Shown piece by piece: positions 49,176-63,390 of a DNA stretch of 64,000 nucleotides. Below the pieces are notes generated by a model. The model did no database searches. It was given only the letters and a program-made list of their open reading frames with translations, and was not told the origin of the DNA. The DNA is from Rhopalosiphum padi (lineage: Eukaryota; Arthropoda; Insecta; Hemiptera; Aphididae): contig NC_083599.1 in the NCBI RefSeq assembly GCF_020882245.1, forward strand, positions 68,741,745-68,805,744, in the 5' to 3' direction. Each line of letters opens with the position of its first letter. Position 1 is the first letter of the stretch. The translations under genes and the position numbers were made by a program.

Positions 49176-52100
49176 TAGTATATTATTCAATTATTATTTA
49201 GTATGGATGTACAAACTGTTATATATTATTTCATCGTATGTGGTACATGAAACAGGTTTTTGTATTTAGTGATCTACATTACGTAATCTTTCTTCATATC
49301 GTAGTTTATTATATCCATTTACGGTTATGATGAGCGATGATGATATGTACAAGAAAATAAATTTCGGTTGCATAATCATATAATATTTCTTAATTGCATT
49401 ATTTTTCCTCGCCCAAATGAAGTTATATTATTGGAAATGTCCATTCTATTATTTATTAAAACCTAAAGTATAAATATTATATATTTCATCATAGTGTATG
49501 TGTCATAGCAAATAGGTTAAGGAATAGCATATTATTTTTAACCATTTCGACCGTAAAAATGAAAAGGCTGATGTTGTGTATCGAAAAAGAAATTGTAGAG
49601 AGACCACCTTAAACGCTTATTTTTCCACGTGCATACATATTTTAAACCATAGCACTCATAGCACTAATTTAAAATAAGAAAAATAAAAAAAAGTATTCGA
49701 AAGCAGTAAGTTGTATAAATAAAAATATATCGTTTACGTTCGTTTAACGAGTACACGTGTAAGGGGATACTATATATCGCAAACTCGTAAAACTTTACTT
49801 AAGAGTGGTCAAAGAGATTGAATTCGATTCGACAAAATAATTTACAACATAAAGCTTTAAAGTATTTGTGTATCTTTTGCATGGTATTAACTGATAGTGA
49901 TTAGAGGGGATACACAATATACAAGTGGGCACATAATAATGACGGTATCGTTTACTTATAATTACCGACCATACGTGATTTTATGGAGATATTATGTTTC
50001 AAAAATTCTATTAATACGTCGATTCGTAAATGTTCATATTAAGAGTAAATCCTATATCCTTCAGTTTAGGTTTGGCACTCTCGAATATTCCCAAAGGGTT
50101 ACGAGAACGGTATCGTGTGCGTATTCCAGAACATAATAAAACGAGACTCTATTATTATATTTTTATGTCGATTTTTTGCTAACAATACGCTTTTCTTGTT
50201 TGCGAGTACCACTCCGAATTAAATATTGGTCAATACTCAATACGTCATGTGAAACGTCTAAATGTTATAAAATTTAGCTATTTTATAACCATCAATTGGC
50301 ATCAATTGGAGTTGGTTGGCAAGAAACTCTATATAAAAAGCATAAATTGTGTTGTGTCTCCGGTCTCATGCAAAACACTGCGTCACTGTGTAACTATTGG
50401 CTAAATAGTCAGGTACATATCTATTATTCTGAGGTATAGCAGCTGTTATGATCTACACGTCGATGTTAGTATTCAACAACTATCGATAATGTTTATCACT
50501 TTTTAACTTAATCATCTTAATATTTTTACACACAAGATGCATTATTCGTTGATAATTGCGTTAAACAACATCATACGCACAATGCACTTATATATTTATA
50601 TTTTTTTTTTTTTTAACATTAATGCATTATAAATTAAAATATAATTGCAATTTAATTATTGTATTTTATTTGATATGAATTTAATATGTATTTTATTTGA
50701 TAATCAATTCTGAATATTTAATCGAATTATGGCATTAATTTTCATAGTAATTAATAAATAGTAATTTATTCTCATTAATTTCTTGATATTCCTGGTCATT
50801 CCATTCATTCCTGATCTTTCACGCAAATTCATAAATTTAACGTGAAATTGATCAAACCTAATCCAGCAGTAACCAATAGTAAAAATATCAACCTATACTA
50901 TGTACAATATACATATAATTTAAAAGTTTCGCGTCATTATCGATATTGACAATTTTTTAATCTTCTTGTGTTTATTATTTATTTAAATCTTTTTTTATTA
51001 TTTACCTATCTGACGTTAGAAAAAAGTTATAAATATTTGCCATTTATTTTATATTCCAATTTTATTTTATTTTGTCTACAAAGAAACAGTATGACCAATT
51101 TTTTATTTCATCTGTCATCAATAATTTTTTTAAAGTTTTATTAAAACCCACATAGTATACAACATAAGTCTGTGTGTAATTAGGTTTAAAGTTAAATTTG
51201 CATAATAAATGTCAAAACATTTTTTTAAAGTTCAACAATTATAAATATTTAATGCCTTAATGGATAATGCGCATTTCAAAATAATATATAAGTTAATTAA
51301 AAATTTAAATATTTAATTTTATTCATTACCAATTTATATTTATTTATATTAGATTCTGAGCGGAGCCATGAATATATTGATTTTACAATAACGTGTGTGT
51401 TCATGTGTAGTGAGTAAATGATTTATAGCTGGAAAAAATTGGTTCTTAACTTTAATATCTATTCTAGTAAGAAAGTGAATCTGGTTGGTAATTTTGAGAA
51501 GATATTCAATACTTTTCAAAATAATAGTGAAAAAAAAATATTGGAATTTTTACACTATTTTTTGAAAAAATTGGATTTCTTATTTAATTGTAATTCAAGA
51601 GTTATATTTTGGCAGTCCTTGAGCTGTTTATAGACATGTCGATTTTTCTGTTTTTTTTTTCAGTAAATATCGTTAAAAAAAAATAATAATAAAAATTGTC
51701 TGTGCTCAAAAGGTTGAAAATTTAATAAAAGATTTCACTCAAGTCGTTATTAAAACTTTTCATTCTACCGTACTTCTATTAGTTAAATAAATTACCTACT
51801 GTAATAGTGATATAAATATATTATAAAACATACTTAGTAATATAGGCTAATCTAGACCCTCTCTGCTCAAAACCGTTTTATCGTGAATATGCAATGATTT
51901 ATTATTGAATTAAAATTTATCACAAACATTACAGTGATTTACTCATTTACATACAACACCTATAAGATTTTCAAGAAAGAAACTGCAGTGCATCGATACG
52001 TATCACATTTTTCTACTTTAAAATCTTGCTACTGTACAACAGAGCGGTTATCTACTTTCTCCCTTTTTTATATTTATTATTTATCATTACTTCTGAGAAT

Positions 52101-54359
52101 ATCGTAGCTATTTCAAATTTATTTCACTCATCTTCACGCTAAAAAATAAATAATTAATTACATTTAAACAAGAATTTTCTAACTAATATAAATAACAATA
52201 GTTGAAGTATATTAAAATGAAAAAAAATACTTAAAATAATTATATCAACTATTATATTCCCAAATACTTACTGATAGTTATTATTTTATACTTCTTTAAA
52301 AATCATAATACAAGAATTAACACAAAATATCAAATTTCAATAGGTATTTAAAAACAACCTAAAACCTGTAATTAAAACCAATATACCTATTTATATCCTG
52401 AAAGTATGTGTCTTGGTTCGACGTTTTGCAATATCTTCGTCGACCTTAATGGTGTAATTGTATACCTATATCATAAAAACTAAATAAAAAAAAAATAGCG
52501 TTGTTACTAATTTAAAAATAATAAATAATAATTGAGATAAAAATATTTTAATTTTTATCTGTGATTAATAATGAAACCAACGCATGTGGACTTACTCAGT
52601 GAAAAAGAACATTAGGGAAAAAAATATGAAACAAATTAGAATTAATTTTGATGATATTTTTAATGAGTTACATGGTGTTGTTTTTTTTTTAGCAAATTTT
52701 GGTATAAATTACTGTTAAACGAGTTAAACAATTAGTCGAATAGAAAAAAATGTATAATTTTACGACTAACAAGAGTAGGAACGGAAACAAACGTTGGGTT
52801 TGACACTCGTCTAGTTTCTATCGTTGTAATATTATTTGATTTACATTATTGTACATTCAAAAGTGATAAATAATGATAAATCACATTAGTATAACGAAAC
52901 TGTATGTAAAGTGCATTTTTCGTTACAAATTTTGAATATTAATCAATTAGTGTGAATTATGACCAACATTGAATTGAAATTTGCTAAATCATAAATATTT
53001 AATATTTATTAAAGAATAAAGAATTTTGCCAAAAATAAATTATAAATAAAACAAAATTTTTATTAAGTAAATTTAAAATTAAATTAAAATTTACTATTTC
53101 AAAATAGATTTACAGTAAACTTATTTTTTTATTTATCTAAAAATTGAATTTTTAATATAGGTACTGTATTTTCTGCATCCGGAATCTAATTTTTAATTAA
53201 TTAAGATGTTATATGAAACTTTCAAATCAACCTTACCACCAGAAAAAAATCCTCACAAGCGCACTTAAAAAATTCATATCATACAAAATAAATTCATTAT
53301 GATACTTCTTGGGTTTGGAATGAAATACATTCTCGAGTAAATTTAAGTAGGTATAAAAAACGGTTAAAAGCTTATTATAATCAATGTCATGGTCTTATAA
53401 TGGAATTTTATTAAAAAAAAAAAAAACAACTTAAAACAATTATATTAATATACTGTTCTATAAAATATACTTTCATAATTCTAAAATTTACAAAAAATAT
53501 TACTCTTAAAAACAATCTTTTCTAATATTACAAATATTTTCTATAGTTCTATACTACTAAATTGTTTGATATAATACAAATTTCATAAATATAACTGTAT
53601 TCTCAAATTTTTTTCTTTTAATTCATTTAAAATTCATTACTAGTTTAACTCTCTGAAATGTTATAAAAATAAACTATATATTCTCATTAAGCCATTTTTA
53701 TAATGTTGTTTTTATATTATTTTTTAATAGAGTTATATGCTTGATTCAACTTAATATTATCTTCTTCCAGTTTTTTACTTTCTAATACATATATTATTTA
53801 GGTACTCTAAAATGATATTAATATCTTATTACTTGAAAAAAAATGTTTGTTTTACATAACTAAACACATTTGTTGAATGAACGTTAACATAATATTTAAA
53901 TGGATGTTTTGAATATGTATAAATCGATAAACACAGGTAAAGATTTTTTTGTGACAATATTTAACTATGTTCTTCTTTTGTATGCAGTTTTCCTAACTTA
54001 TATAAACTTACTCAAACACCTATAATATATAGTCATACAATTTAAGTGTAGATTTATCTTCAGAATTATCATAATCGTATTGTTTGATACTAGTAAAACT
54101 GTTGTAAACAATAAAAAACTTTCAATATGATAAGAATGTCATACGGACATAAAGAATATGCGAAGCTAAAAAGTTTCACAATACTATATGTCAATTGGAC
54201 AAATGTAAGTATACTAACTAGTAACTACCTATACATCGATAACGCAATTATTTGAAATTTTCATTCCGCGAAATAATATTATTGTACTACATCCGAATAT
54301 TAACAAATTTCCACAATTTATTATACTATAAAATTAATATATTAATTAATATTATAGAA

Positions 54360-54419
54360 ATATCCTCCAAAAGTGATCGCGTGCTATTCATTCTTTGTAA
54401 AGCACGCGATTTTGGATAT
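54360..54419. repeat. 60-nt bulged hairpin, miRNA-precursor-like
   Basis: The outer arms ATATCC pair with GGATAT, then AAAA with TTTT, then a perfect 10-bp ATCGCGTGCT (54376-54385) with AGCACGCGAT (54401-54410). The 15-base loop is AT-rich. The only defects are two 3-nt bulges (TCC and GTG) on the left arm. The GC-rich, CpG-containing stem in AT-rich DNA stands out. It resembles a pre-miRNA or a small foldback element; there is no target duplication. Orientation cannot be told from sequence. Confidence 0.4.
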
Positions 54420-57199
54420 ACGTGATTCAAATTAAAACGAACGGAATTATTTATTACCAAATAAAGTTTCATCCATAATGCATGCTTATTGTACTTAACA
54501 CGTCTTTTTTTTCAAATTCGATTTTCTATCAAAATTAAAACAACGAAAAACAATGCTTACATAATATAGATTTCTTAAGAAGAAAAATTTATACCAAAAA
54601 TCTAAGAATAATTATTTTTAAATTATATTTCATACATAGTATATTATAGTTACATGATCTTACTATAGTCAAATCTTGTTAAGTTTTAATTTATATTTGA
54701 CCATTCCACGTAATATTGAATGTACTGATATACTATTATAAAGCATATTAATCAAAGTTTTTGTTATTAAATCAAGATGTTGAAATTATATTGCTGGATA
54801 ATGTATTTTGTTTATATATTATATATAATACTAAGACTAGTTGCTTGAGAAGTTAACAAATAATTGACATTTTACTTAGAAGCCATTCAATATCATTTAC
54901 ATTTGATAAAAAAAACCCGTTTAAAAAGCTGAAGGATTCACTTTATGAGCTATAATGTAGATTATGATAAATAATTATATTTTCCAAACTACAACTAAAT
55001 TACTGGAAAGAATTAAATTAAATGCACATTTTTATTTTTCATTATTTTTTATCATTACATGAACGTCTTGCATATTTTAAAATATAATTTAAATTATAAT
55101 TTATAACATCCAACTAAGTAACAGAATAGTTAAATCTGTAATATTCGACCGTGTAGTTAGATATAATATATTCTTTAGGAAAATGTTATAATTGTTTATT
55201 AGAAATTTAAGATAAAATAATGCGATCATATGACGGTTCAAGTCAAAAAATGAATTTTAAATAAAGTACCAGTGTAATATAATAATATATATAATATAAA
55301 TTCGGTAAGAAAATATGTATATTGACTTATTATCACATTTATTTAACATTACCATGTTATACAATTATGTATATTTGAATTAATTTCAAAGTAAGCGTCA
55401 CCATTTTATTAAAATTAGACTTAGTTCATGGTCTATACACTTGAGCGAGTCAATTTACAACATTTTTAAATGGAATATGGTTCTATGTTTTTATTTTTAT
55501 CATTGGATGGATTAATTTTAATTATTTTAAATATTTTATTAGATAATCGTAAAAATCGATAGTAAAAATACAGTATTATTATGTACCATAGTAATAGCAT
55601 TAATTATATATAGTAAAATAATACAACAAGAGTACAATAATTTCTATATATTATCATCAACGGTAATAGTTAAATTTTAAATATTTTTTACTTTAAAATG
55701 TATTTATTGAAAAAATTATTATAAAAATATATTTATTATGATGATATATGTCGTAATATTATCAATAATTAATCAACCAAAGCCAATTAAAAGTTAGTAC
55801 TCGTTCCTAGAATGACAAAAGTAATGTAAGTACTGAGTATCACTTTTAATAAGTATAGATATTACCTCTGACGCACGATATGATGACTTTAACGACTATC
55901 CCGTGTAACTGTATGAAGTTTATTCATATAATCTTCATGTAAAACGTAATACGTTTATTCACGAGTGCATTATTATATAAACAACTCAACCAGTGCAAAA
56001 TATAAATTATGATATTATCATGGCCTAAATATGAAAGTAAATGTAAATAGTAAATAACCAAGAACGATGGGTTCAATTTTTTTACAAATCAATGGCATCT
56101 TTTTGTTTTACCATTTCGTTTCAGTTATGAAATTTTTTCTCGCTCGTCTATTTCAAAACCAATAAAACTGATTTATACAACTCTGCTAAAACATTGAGCC
56201 TTTAATAAATATGACATGTATGTGACATAAAATATAGTAAACGGACGTTAGTGTATTTATGTTTAAATTGTACATTTAAAATATACAATTCAATTATAAT
56301 ATGAATTCCTAAAGCACAATACTAACGTTTGTCAACCATAAGTTTCTTGTGAATGGAAATTCAAAAAAAAAAAAAAAATGAATACATTTATTAAAATAGT
56401 ATGTAAGTTAGCATAGGTATTCAAATATGACTGCTTTAACTTGGTTTTTTACGTATTATGAAAACATCTAAAACTTGAGTAAACGCAAGTACAATAAACT
56501 AATATAAATGTTAAACATATAATACCAATACTATATAGAAAGTAATATTGTTGTTAAATTATAATTTTACATAAGAAATGAAAAAAGTTATGTGAACAAA
56601 TTGTGTTTTTGTACGTCAAACAAATAAGATATTTTTAACCAAATATTTTCAATTATTGTAACCACGTTAGCGAAAAGTTTTTATAAAGTTCAATAATACT
56701 AATAAAAGTTTGAACTTCATAAAACTATCAAGTTTTTATGTTTCTTAAATACCATTTACTGCGTTCTAAATTCTATAGTAAATGACAGAAAAAAGTTCAA
56801 AAAAATAAAAATACTAAGAATGAGAATTAGCCAAACATAGCAGAAAAGTATTATTCCATAAAAATCATTGAATGCATATTATTTATACATGTATTGTTTA
56901 TTACTTTTGTTGTACATTTTCCGAGACCTATGCGCGCAGTATATATTATACGTAAGTAGTTTATCATGAACTTGAAAAACACACATAATAAATGTCAAAT
57001 AATATTTATGACGGTAATTAAATCAATATAATAACATTCGTATAACCACTCTCATTGTATTAAGGTGTTCTTCCCTCCCTAAAATAATCAGTTTAAATTC
57101 AAATATAGACTGAGATTACATTTTATTCTTATAGGATTTTCTAAGAATATTTGCATTTAAACGTTAACAAAAAACCCTGTTTCTCGTTACTTTCCTATA

Positions 57200-57226
57200 T
57201 TCCGAGTTGAATAATAATGCTCGGAA
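57200..57226. repeat. Small hairpin TTCCGAG/CTCGGAA
   Basis: Seven-bp perfect arms enclose a 13-nt loop. The pairing continues outward through TTCC/GGAA with a small bulge. It is in AT-rich DNA with no assigned role. Confidence 0.4.
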
Positions 57227-59329
57227 AGGAATATGCTTGGAACGAGATGGGGAAATTATACGACCAGAATTAAATTCTGTAAATAAAATACTAAACTTTA
57301 TTACGCTTTGTTTAGTTTTTATTGATAACATTTGAACATTTGGTTTGGTGAATTTATCACCATTGAATGATTATTTTAATGGTAGCAAAACTATATGTTA
57401 GAAATTATATAAAATAAAACCATCAAAAATTAAGCGATCTAGATATTCGTTTTTTTTTTTTTTTAATTATTGCACTAACTTCCATAGTGAGCAGCTACCT
57501 TAAATTGAAGTTACCCCAAAACGCGCTTGAATACTGGTGATTTTTATGATGAACGTCACAAATTTCTTAATGTTTCATAAAAATTAATAACACTTACGGG
57601 CATAAAGAGTTTTTCGCGTAAGTCTACATAAGTGCTATTTCGCATAAGTCATCGCCCAAAAACATCCTAACTCCTAACCCACAACGTAATAATTGAGTAT
57701 TTGTGCAATGCCGATGCAAAGATTCACTATTTTCAGCTACACTGAAAATTCAAGTACAAGGTTATTAGAAACATCGTTTACAATCCTAACAGATATTTCA
57801 AACGAATTTAAAGACTCAGTTATGCGTGTGGTTAATATATATTAACACTTTACCATTGTTCCAAGTCTAACTCGCTCTTCATGAAAATAATCAAGAAATC
57901 TTAAGAACTGCTCCATAATCTTGCTGTAGTTATCGATAAACCATAAGCAAAACGTGTTAATATTAGTATATTAGTTATATTTTATGTTAGATATGATATT
58001 TAACTTGTAAGAACATTTATTTTCTGAATTATTTAAAAAAAAATATATCAACGAATAGTAGGTATAGACAATGGTAATGAGTAGTATTTCAATTATCTTG
58101 TATCAAGCGATCCTAAATATTTTGAACCTTTAAATAAAATATAATTAAATAATATCCAATTGAATACGTATTATTAAATATTAACTATAAATATTCATGT
58201 TTAAAAAAAGCTGTTATAATTTGGAAAAAACTTGTTCCGATGGATGAACATAAATACAACAATATGCTATAAATTGATAAAATCGATTTAATGAAGTTTA
58301 ATGCATTTTAATTACGTATAACAAAATTAAAATTTCTTATGTGATGTTATTATTCATAAATTAGTGATTTATTATTTTCGTTCTGATTCAAATACACTCT
58401 TTTTAAGGAGCTTAGTAAATTAAACAAATTATACGTTTATAATATAGTAATATGGTTAAAATATTAACTATATTCAATACTAGCTTGCTTACTTTGTAAA
58501 ATTGCTGAAGTGCTCAAGCTTAACTATGATAATTCACTTAAAGAACACAATCATTTGATCATTATTTATTTTATTAAAAATATAAAAAGTATAGTTTTTA
58601 GTACTTTTCCAAAGATGAATAATGACCATCGAAATGTATTTAACATATGTTCAAGTTATAATGAATCGGATTAATTTTTTTAAATATAAAATTTCGGTAA
58701 TTCATAGTTGTTAAATGTGTAGTTTCTCAATGGAAAGAAGAAAAAATTAAATTTTGAATTTACATATTTGTATATCAGTCATCATCAATGTTCAACCATG
58801 ACTCCATTAAAGTGGCGCAAGCTTAATGTTATACGTTTACTGAGTTATAGGGAAGTGTATTTATTTACTTTATGGTTTGAAAACATAATTGAGGATTGAT
58901 AAATTGGTCCTGTGTGTAATCAATTTTGCACGAATTGGTACATTTTAAGGTGTTATTTATAAGGTTTAATAATAACATCGTTGAACAGCGTGTGATAGAA
59001 TGTTGAGTAGAATCATGGAAAACAACCACGTAAATATGTAACACATGTCACATATATAATACGACCGAGGAATGGTTTAATTCGTAAACAGTTCAGACCG
59101 TTGTTTTCTGAACTATATTATGACATTACTGATATTATTAAGTTAATTTTCCAATTAAAGCCACCAAGACGTGAAAGATAACAATTTTTGTGATCGAATA
59201 TTTTTTATTGTTAACGATCTAATTACACAAGTATGTCATTTTTTCCAATGCAGTTATTTCGGTTATTTCGTATTATTAAACCAACAAGGAGTGATTGAGA
59301 ATATATTAGCGGGGAGGAAAGCGTAAAAT

Positions 59330-60670
59330 AGTCCCAAACAGGCCCAATAAGACCTGACCCGCGATACCGCAGTTACTATTTATAAGCCCACAAGTCTTTT
59401 CTCTTTTGCAAACTCGTTATTTTACCAAACAACGACGAAACGCAACGAATGGAGGCACGAACGCGTAAATCGGGTTTCTCGGCGCGGAGATTTCCCCGTT
59501 TATTTTCCGCCAACGGACCATAAACATTCTGATTTTCGTACTCACGCGACCCGTTTGCGGGTTCCCAGCAGACTCGTCCGTTAAAGACGTATTTCCTCTA
59601 AACCTATTAAAAATTAAGACGGTTATTTTATTTTCTCGTGCGTACTTATATAATAACATATTATACTCGTGTTCGTTCCACCGCGGCGTTCTGTTCCATA
59701 TAATATAACTACGTCTGTTTTGCGTCGTTCCTTGTTAGGTAATATAGTGTCACATTTCTCCCGTTAGCAACGCGTCACCTAATCCAACTCAACTAGCCGC
59801 GGCGCCTGTATAGACGAGCCAATAACATGATTACGCGTCGTGAGTCCATACAGACAGACGAACTCGTAATACTCGATTACCGATCAGATGGAACAACACT
59901 CACTGTCGTCGCACGGTACAACCTCATTTTTTTTTTTTTTTTTTAATGTTTTTAAAGCGCATTATGTCGTATTGTATCGTGTAGAGTACTACACCTCTTC
60001 TTACGAACGTTCTATGCAGTATATATCTCATCGGTATCTTATTTGAATTCACGGGGTCGCGGGACCATGTACGATTAGGTACAACAGAGGAGTCGCAATC
60101 GTTCGGGCGAATCGGCGAAATCGATAACTCTGCTGTAAATTACGAAGGGACGACGAACAACACTATACGGCACCGTGATTCGGAAAACTAAGTTTCCTTT
60201 AAAAAGCCGACCGAGTTCATTATTTATGTTTAGTTCGCACAATGTACTACACCGTCCGTCCTCCCGTTGTCGTTTTTATTTTTCCAACACGGCGGACGGA
60301 TTAAAGTGAAACCGTACGTTTAACCAAACCGTCGGGGGAATGATAGCGCGGCGCAATCGTCGGGAAAAACGGTACGCGGGCGGTGCATGGTTTATCGGTA
60401 AAAAGAAATGTCACAGATGAAGATCGTCGTCTTATTGCGTACTGCCGTTACATTTTTCAAGTCTCCCCGTCCCTCACCCGTATGCCCGTCCTCCAGAGAC
60501 TTTTACCGACGTGAACTTTATTTTATACATATTGCACCACGCGCTCTCGGTGCAGTTTTCGGGATTTTCAACCCGGCTATATTCCAGTCACTCAACAACA
60601 CGCGGAATCTACCAAGATTGGCCATTTATTTTTCACTCGTTTTCACTTATTCTGACTCTGGTGCTAAATC
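59330..60670. other. CpG-bearing GC-richer segment, possible promoter or 5' exon
   Basis: About 1.3 kb has clearly raised GC and many CG dinucleotides (for example AGCCGCGGCGCC near 59795 and GCGCGGCGCAATCG near 60346), flanked by AT-rich DNA. The composition resembles the region upstream of SPR. Frames at 59417-59659 (minus) and 60408-60677 (plus) match nothing known. A T run of about 21 at 59929-59944 breaks the block and could be an inserted retroposon tail. The most economical reading is a promoter or untranslated first exon of a gene whose coding part is elsewhere. Confidence 0.3.
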
Positions 60671-63133
60671 AGTTTAATAGATAACACTTTTAAGACTTTT
60701 TTACGGTTTGAAAAAAAACAATCGACAACTCGATACCCTACAATGTAGGCCTACATTTACGTATTTTATCTGATATATAATCGCAAAAAAAATAAAAATC
60801 ACTTCAATGTTATATTATTCATATCATCACACTTAAAATATATTTATAATAATTAGTGACGTAATAATATAGTTCCTAAATACCTATATAAAAGTGTATA
60901 CATAACTGTTATGATTGACCAGTTGTTACTTTTCCTGAGTATCTTCGATGACTTAATAAATTGTGTGATTTTGTACTTTAAAAAAAAAATTGTAATTATA
61001 TTATAAAAATGTAATGATCCATATGTACTGCAATAATACGAATAAAGTACTTATTTCCTTAAACAATTTATACTATAAAAATAGTGTTTCAAGCTTTTAA
61101 ATACTTTTCTTTTCTTTTTTTTTTTTTTTTTTGAAAGAAAAACTACTATATGAAATAAATCTGCACAATAAGTATTATGAAAATAAACTGATTTTTTAAT
61201 TTTATAAGTATATCACATTAAAATTAATTCTATAAAATAAAATGAAAACTTGATTTTAAATTTAATTTTTTTATTAAATAAGTTTATATGTGACATTAAA
61301 ATATTTTTAAATTGTAATGAATTTATACTAAGTACAACAATCTTAAATAACAGCAATGAAAATGATTCAGTGAATTGTCGTAATTGTTTGTATAGATAAC
61401 GACTATAATATTTATTGTGTATATTATATTCTAATTGCTTTACAAATATTATAACAAACAAGATCAAAAACGATATAATAACTATTTCTTGTATTTCTGA
61501 TAACACAAAATGTTCAGTGTTCAGTTCTGTTAAACAAATAAAAATATGTTTTTACTTACCTTATATAGTATATACGATGTAAGATAGTGCATAACATAAG
61601 TTATAAGAAAACTTTAACTATAGAAATGAAATCAGTATTGTTCTTTATTAGTTTTTACAGATACAACTACTTAAAATAGTTTAAATTAATGTTCTATAGC
61701 GTAATAATTATGCTCATTGCTTTGTTATAATTTAAACCATTATTAGTTAAATTGAATGTCCATAATATGATAATAAATTATTTATTTAATAGTGAAGCCT
61801 GAGATGGGGTTGAGTGAACCAGAGCACATCTTAATATGTTTTGGTTCCCTATAGTCAGTGACCAGTGTATACTGACATTTTTATGGTTATATAAAAATGT
61901 AAAATATTATATCGAATTACCGGGAGTTTTTCCCAGAAAAATGTTTCATTCAATGTATCTTTAAAACGTTAAAATAACAACAACAAAAAAATTATATTTT
62001 TTAAAGGCCGAGTCTCGACTACTGATTTACTACATTTATGTGTTTTCAACCCATTTTGATTAAAATAAAAATTCTTTAAAAAAATATTCATTCTGCCGTT
62101 ATATTACTTTAAAGGGTCAGTATTTTACGCACTGTGAATTTTGGATACACATGATTTCACGCAGGATACTCGTTACAATAAAATATACGAATAGAGTGTA
62201 TTATTGTTACTATATGGTGTTTTAACAGTGGACAGAGTTTTTTTTTTTTTTTATTCTAATGTAACGTAAAAGATAATCCATCGTCCAGTTCACCTGAAAA
62301 AATCTTAACACCGTAAGACACTCTATGTGTATATCAAGTTGTACAATATAGAAAAAAAAAACCGTAGTCTATGTACTGCAAATGTGTTTTTCTTGTACCG
62401 TTCTTCGAAATAAGATAGCGAGAACATCAGAATTCTTCAACGGTAATCGATTTCGTTTTACTGGGTTATGGGAGTTACGAACAACATGACGTAACCGTCA
62501 CAGGAAAAGAAAAAGATTACTTTTCGAAATAATTTCACAATACTTATTACTTATAGCGAAAGAAACGGGACTTTTTTTCTTTTTTTTAATTATATCACTA
62601 AACATTTAGTTTCAATGCAAATAAGCGGAACATCGCTTAACAAAAACTAACATTCATATATTTATCATAAAATATTACTTTGAAAAGGTTGCTGATAATC
62701 GAATTATGAATATTATGTGATACTTGTGATATACTTATAGTCTGAAACCGGCCGATGTAAAGTTTTAACAATTACCTGAAGTATCTAAAGATGTATACAT
62801 ATCATTAAATAATTGTAAGTCTCGCACAAATAAGAAAAAAAAATCTAAAATTATTAATTATTAAATACATTTAGAACATATTATAATGTTACAATAAATA
62901 AAACAAACTAAACGTAAATAAATTGAAATTATTAAAATTCAACACGTTTTCAACAAGATATGACTAAGAAACAGGTTAAACATCAGAAACAATTACTACA
63001 AAACGATTTATTGAGTGCAAACAGTATTATTTCCATTCTAGAATATAATTTGCATACTCAGAGAAATATAAAGCTTTTTTAAAACACCCAGATTTAACTG
63101 TCTGTGAAAAATGTTCTCCATTTTGTGAGCACC

Positions 63134-63136
<3 letters not shown>
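60671..63136. other. AT-rich stretch, nothing recognised
   Basis: A/T-rich with T runs at about 61114-61131 and 62239-62252. The minus-strand frame 61213-61506 is low complexity (Ile/Leu/Phe/Lys/Asn) and typical of chance frames in such DNA. Confidence 0.4.

Positions 63137-63167
<31 letters not shown>
63137..63167. repeat. AT dinucleotide microsatellite beside the Helitron
   Basis: About 15 AT units end 17 bp before the 5' end of the Helitron. AT-rich sites are preferred Helitron targets. Confidence 0.9.
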
Positions 63168-63169
<2 letters not shown>

Positions 63170-63184
63170 GTTTGGCTTTAATAA

Positions 63185-63389
63185 TCTATACCTATAAAAG
63201 GCAAAGTGTGTAGTTTGTATGTTCGGCCACCCATCACATTAAATCTACTCGACCGTTTTTGATGGGACTCCTACCAAATGATTCAGCTACATTCTTCGGA
63301 ATAGGTTTTATACAACTTTGCGTTCCTTAAAAGAATCAATAGTAAACTGAATTTTCTATCGAGCCACAGAATACACGGGGCTTTACTAG
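63185..63389 (+). mobile_element. Non-autonomous Helitron, 205 bp
   Basis: The element starts with TC (TCTATACCTATAAAAGGC), ends with CTAG (63386-63389), and sits between an A (63184) and a T (63390) with no duplication, exactly the Helitron signature 5'-A|TC...CTRR|T. A weak stem AGCC (63362-63365) / GGCT lies 4 nt before CTAG, so the 3' hairpin is eroded. The interior words CATCACATTAAATCTACTCG and TTTTTGATGGG follow a pattern common in insect Helitrons. No Rep/helicase is encoded. Confidence 0.65.
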
Positions 63390-63390
63390 T

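Larger units (their letters stand above)
49176..59329. other. AT-rich non-coding stretch
   Basis: No gene was recognised over about 10 kb. Small frames at 49897-50136 and 51418-51633 are unconvincing. Near 51352 the phrase AGATTCTGAGCGGAGCCATG, followed by TTGATTTTACAATAACG, has the look of an interspersed repeat rather than unique DNA. T or A runs lie at about 53411, 56364 and 57449. A notable hairpin (54360-54419) and a smaller one (57200-57226) are listed separately. Confidence 0.45.
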
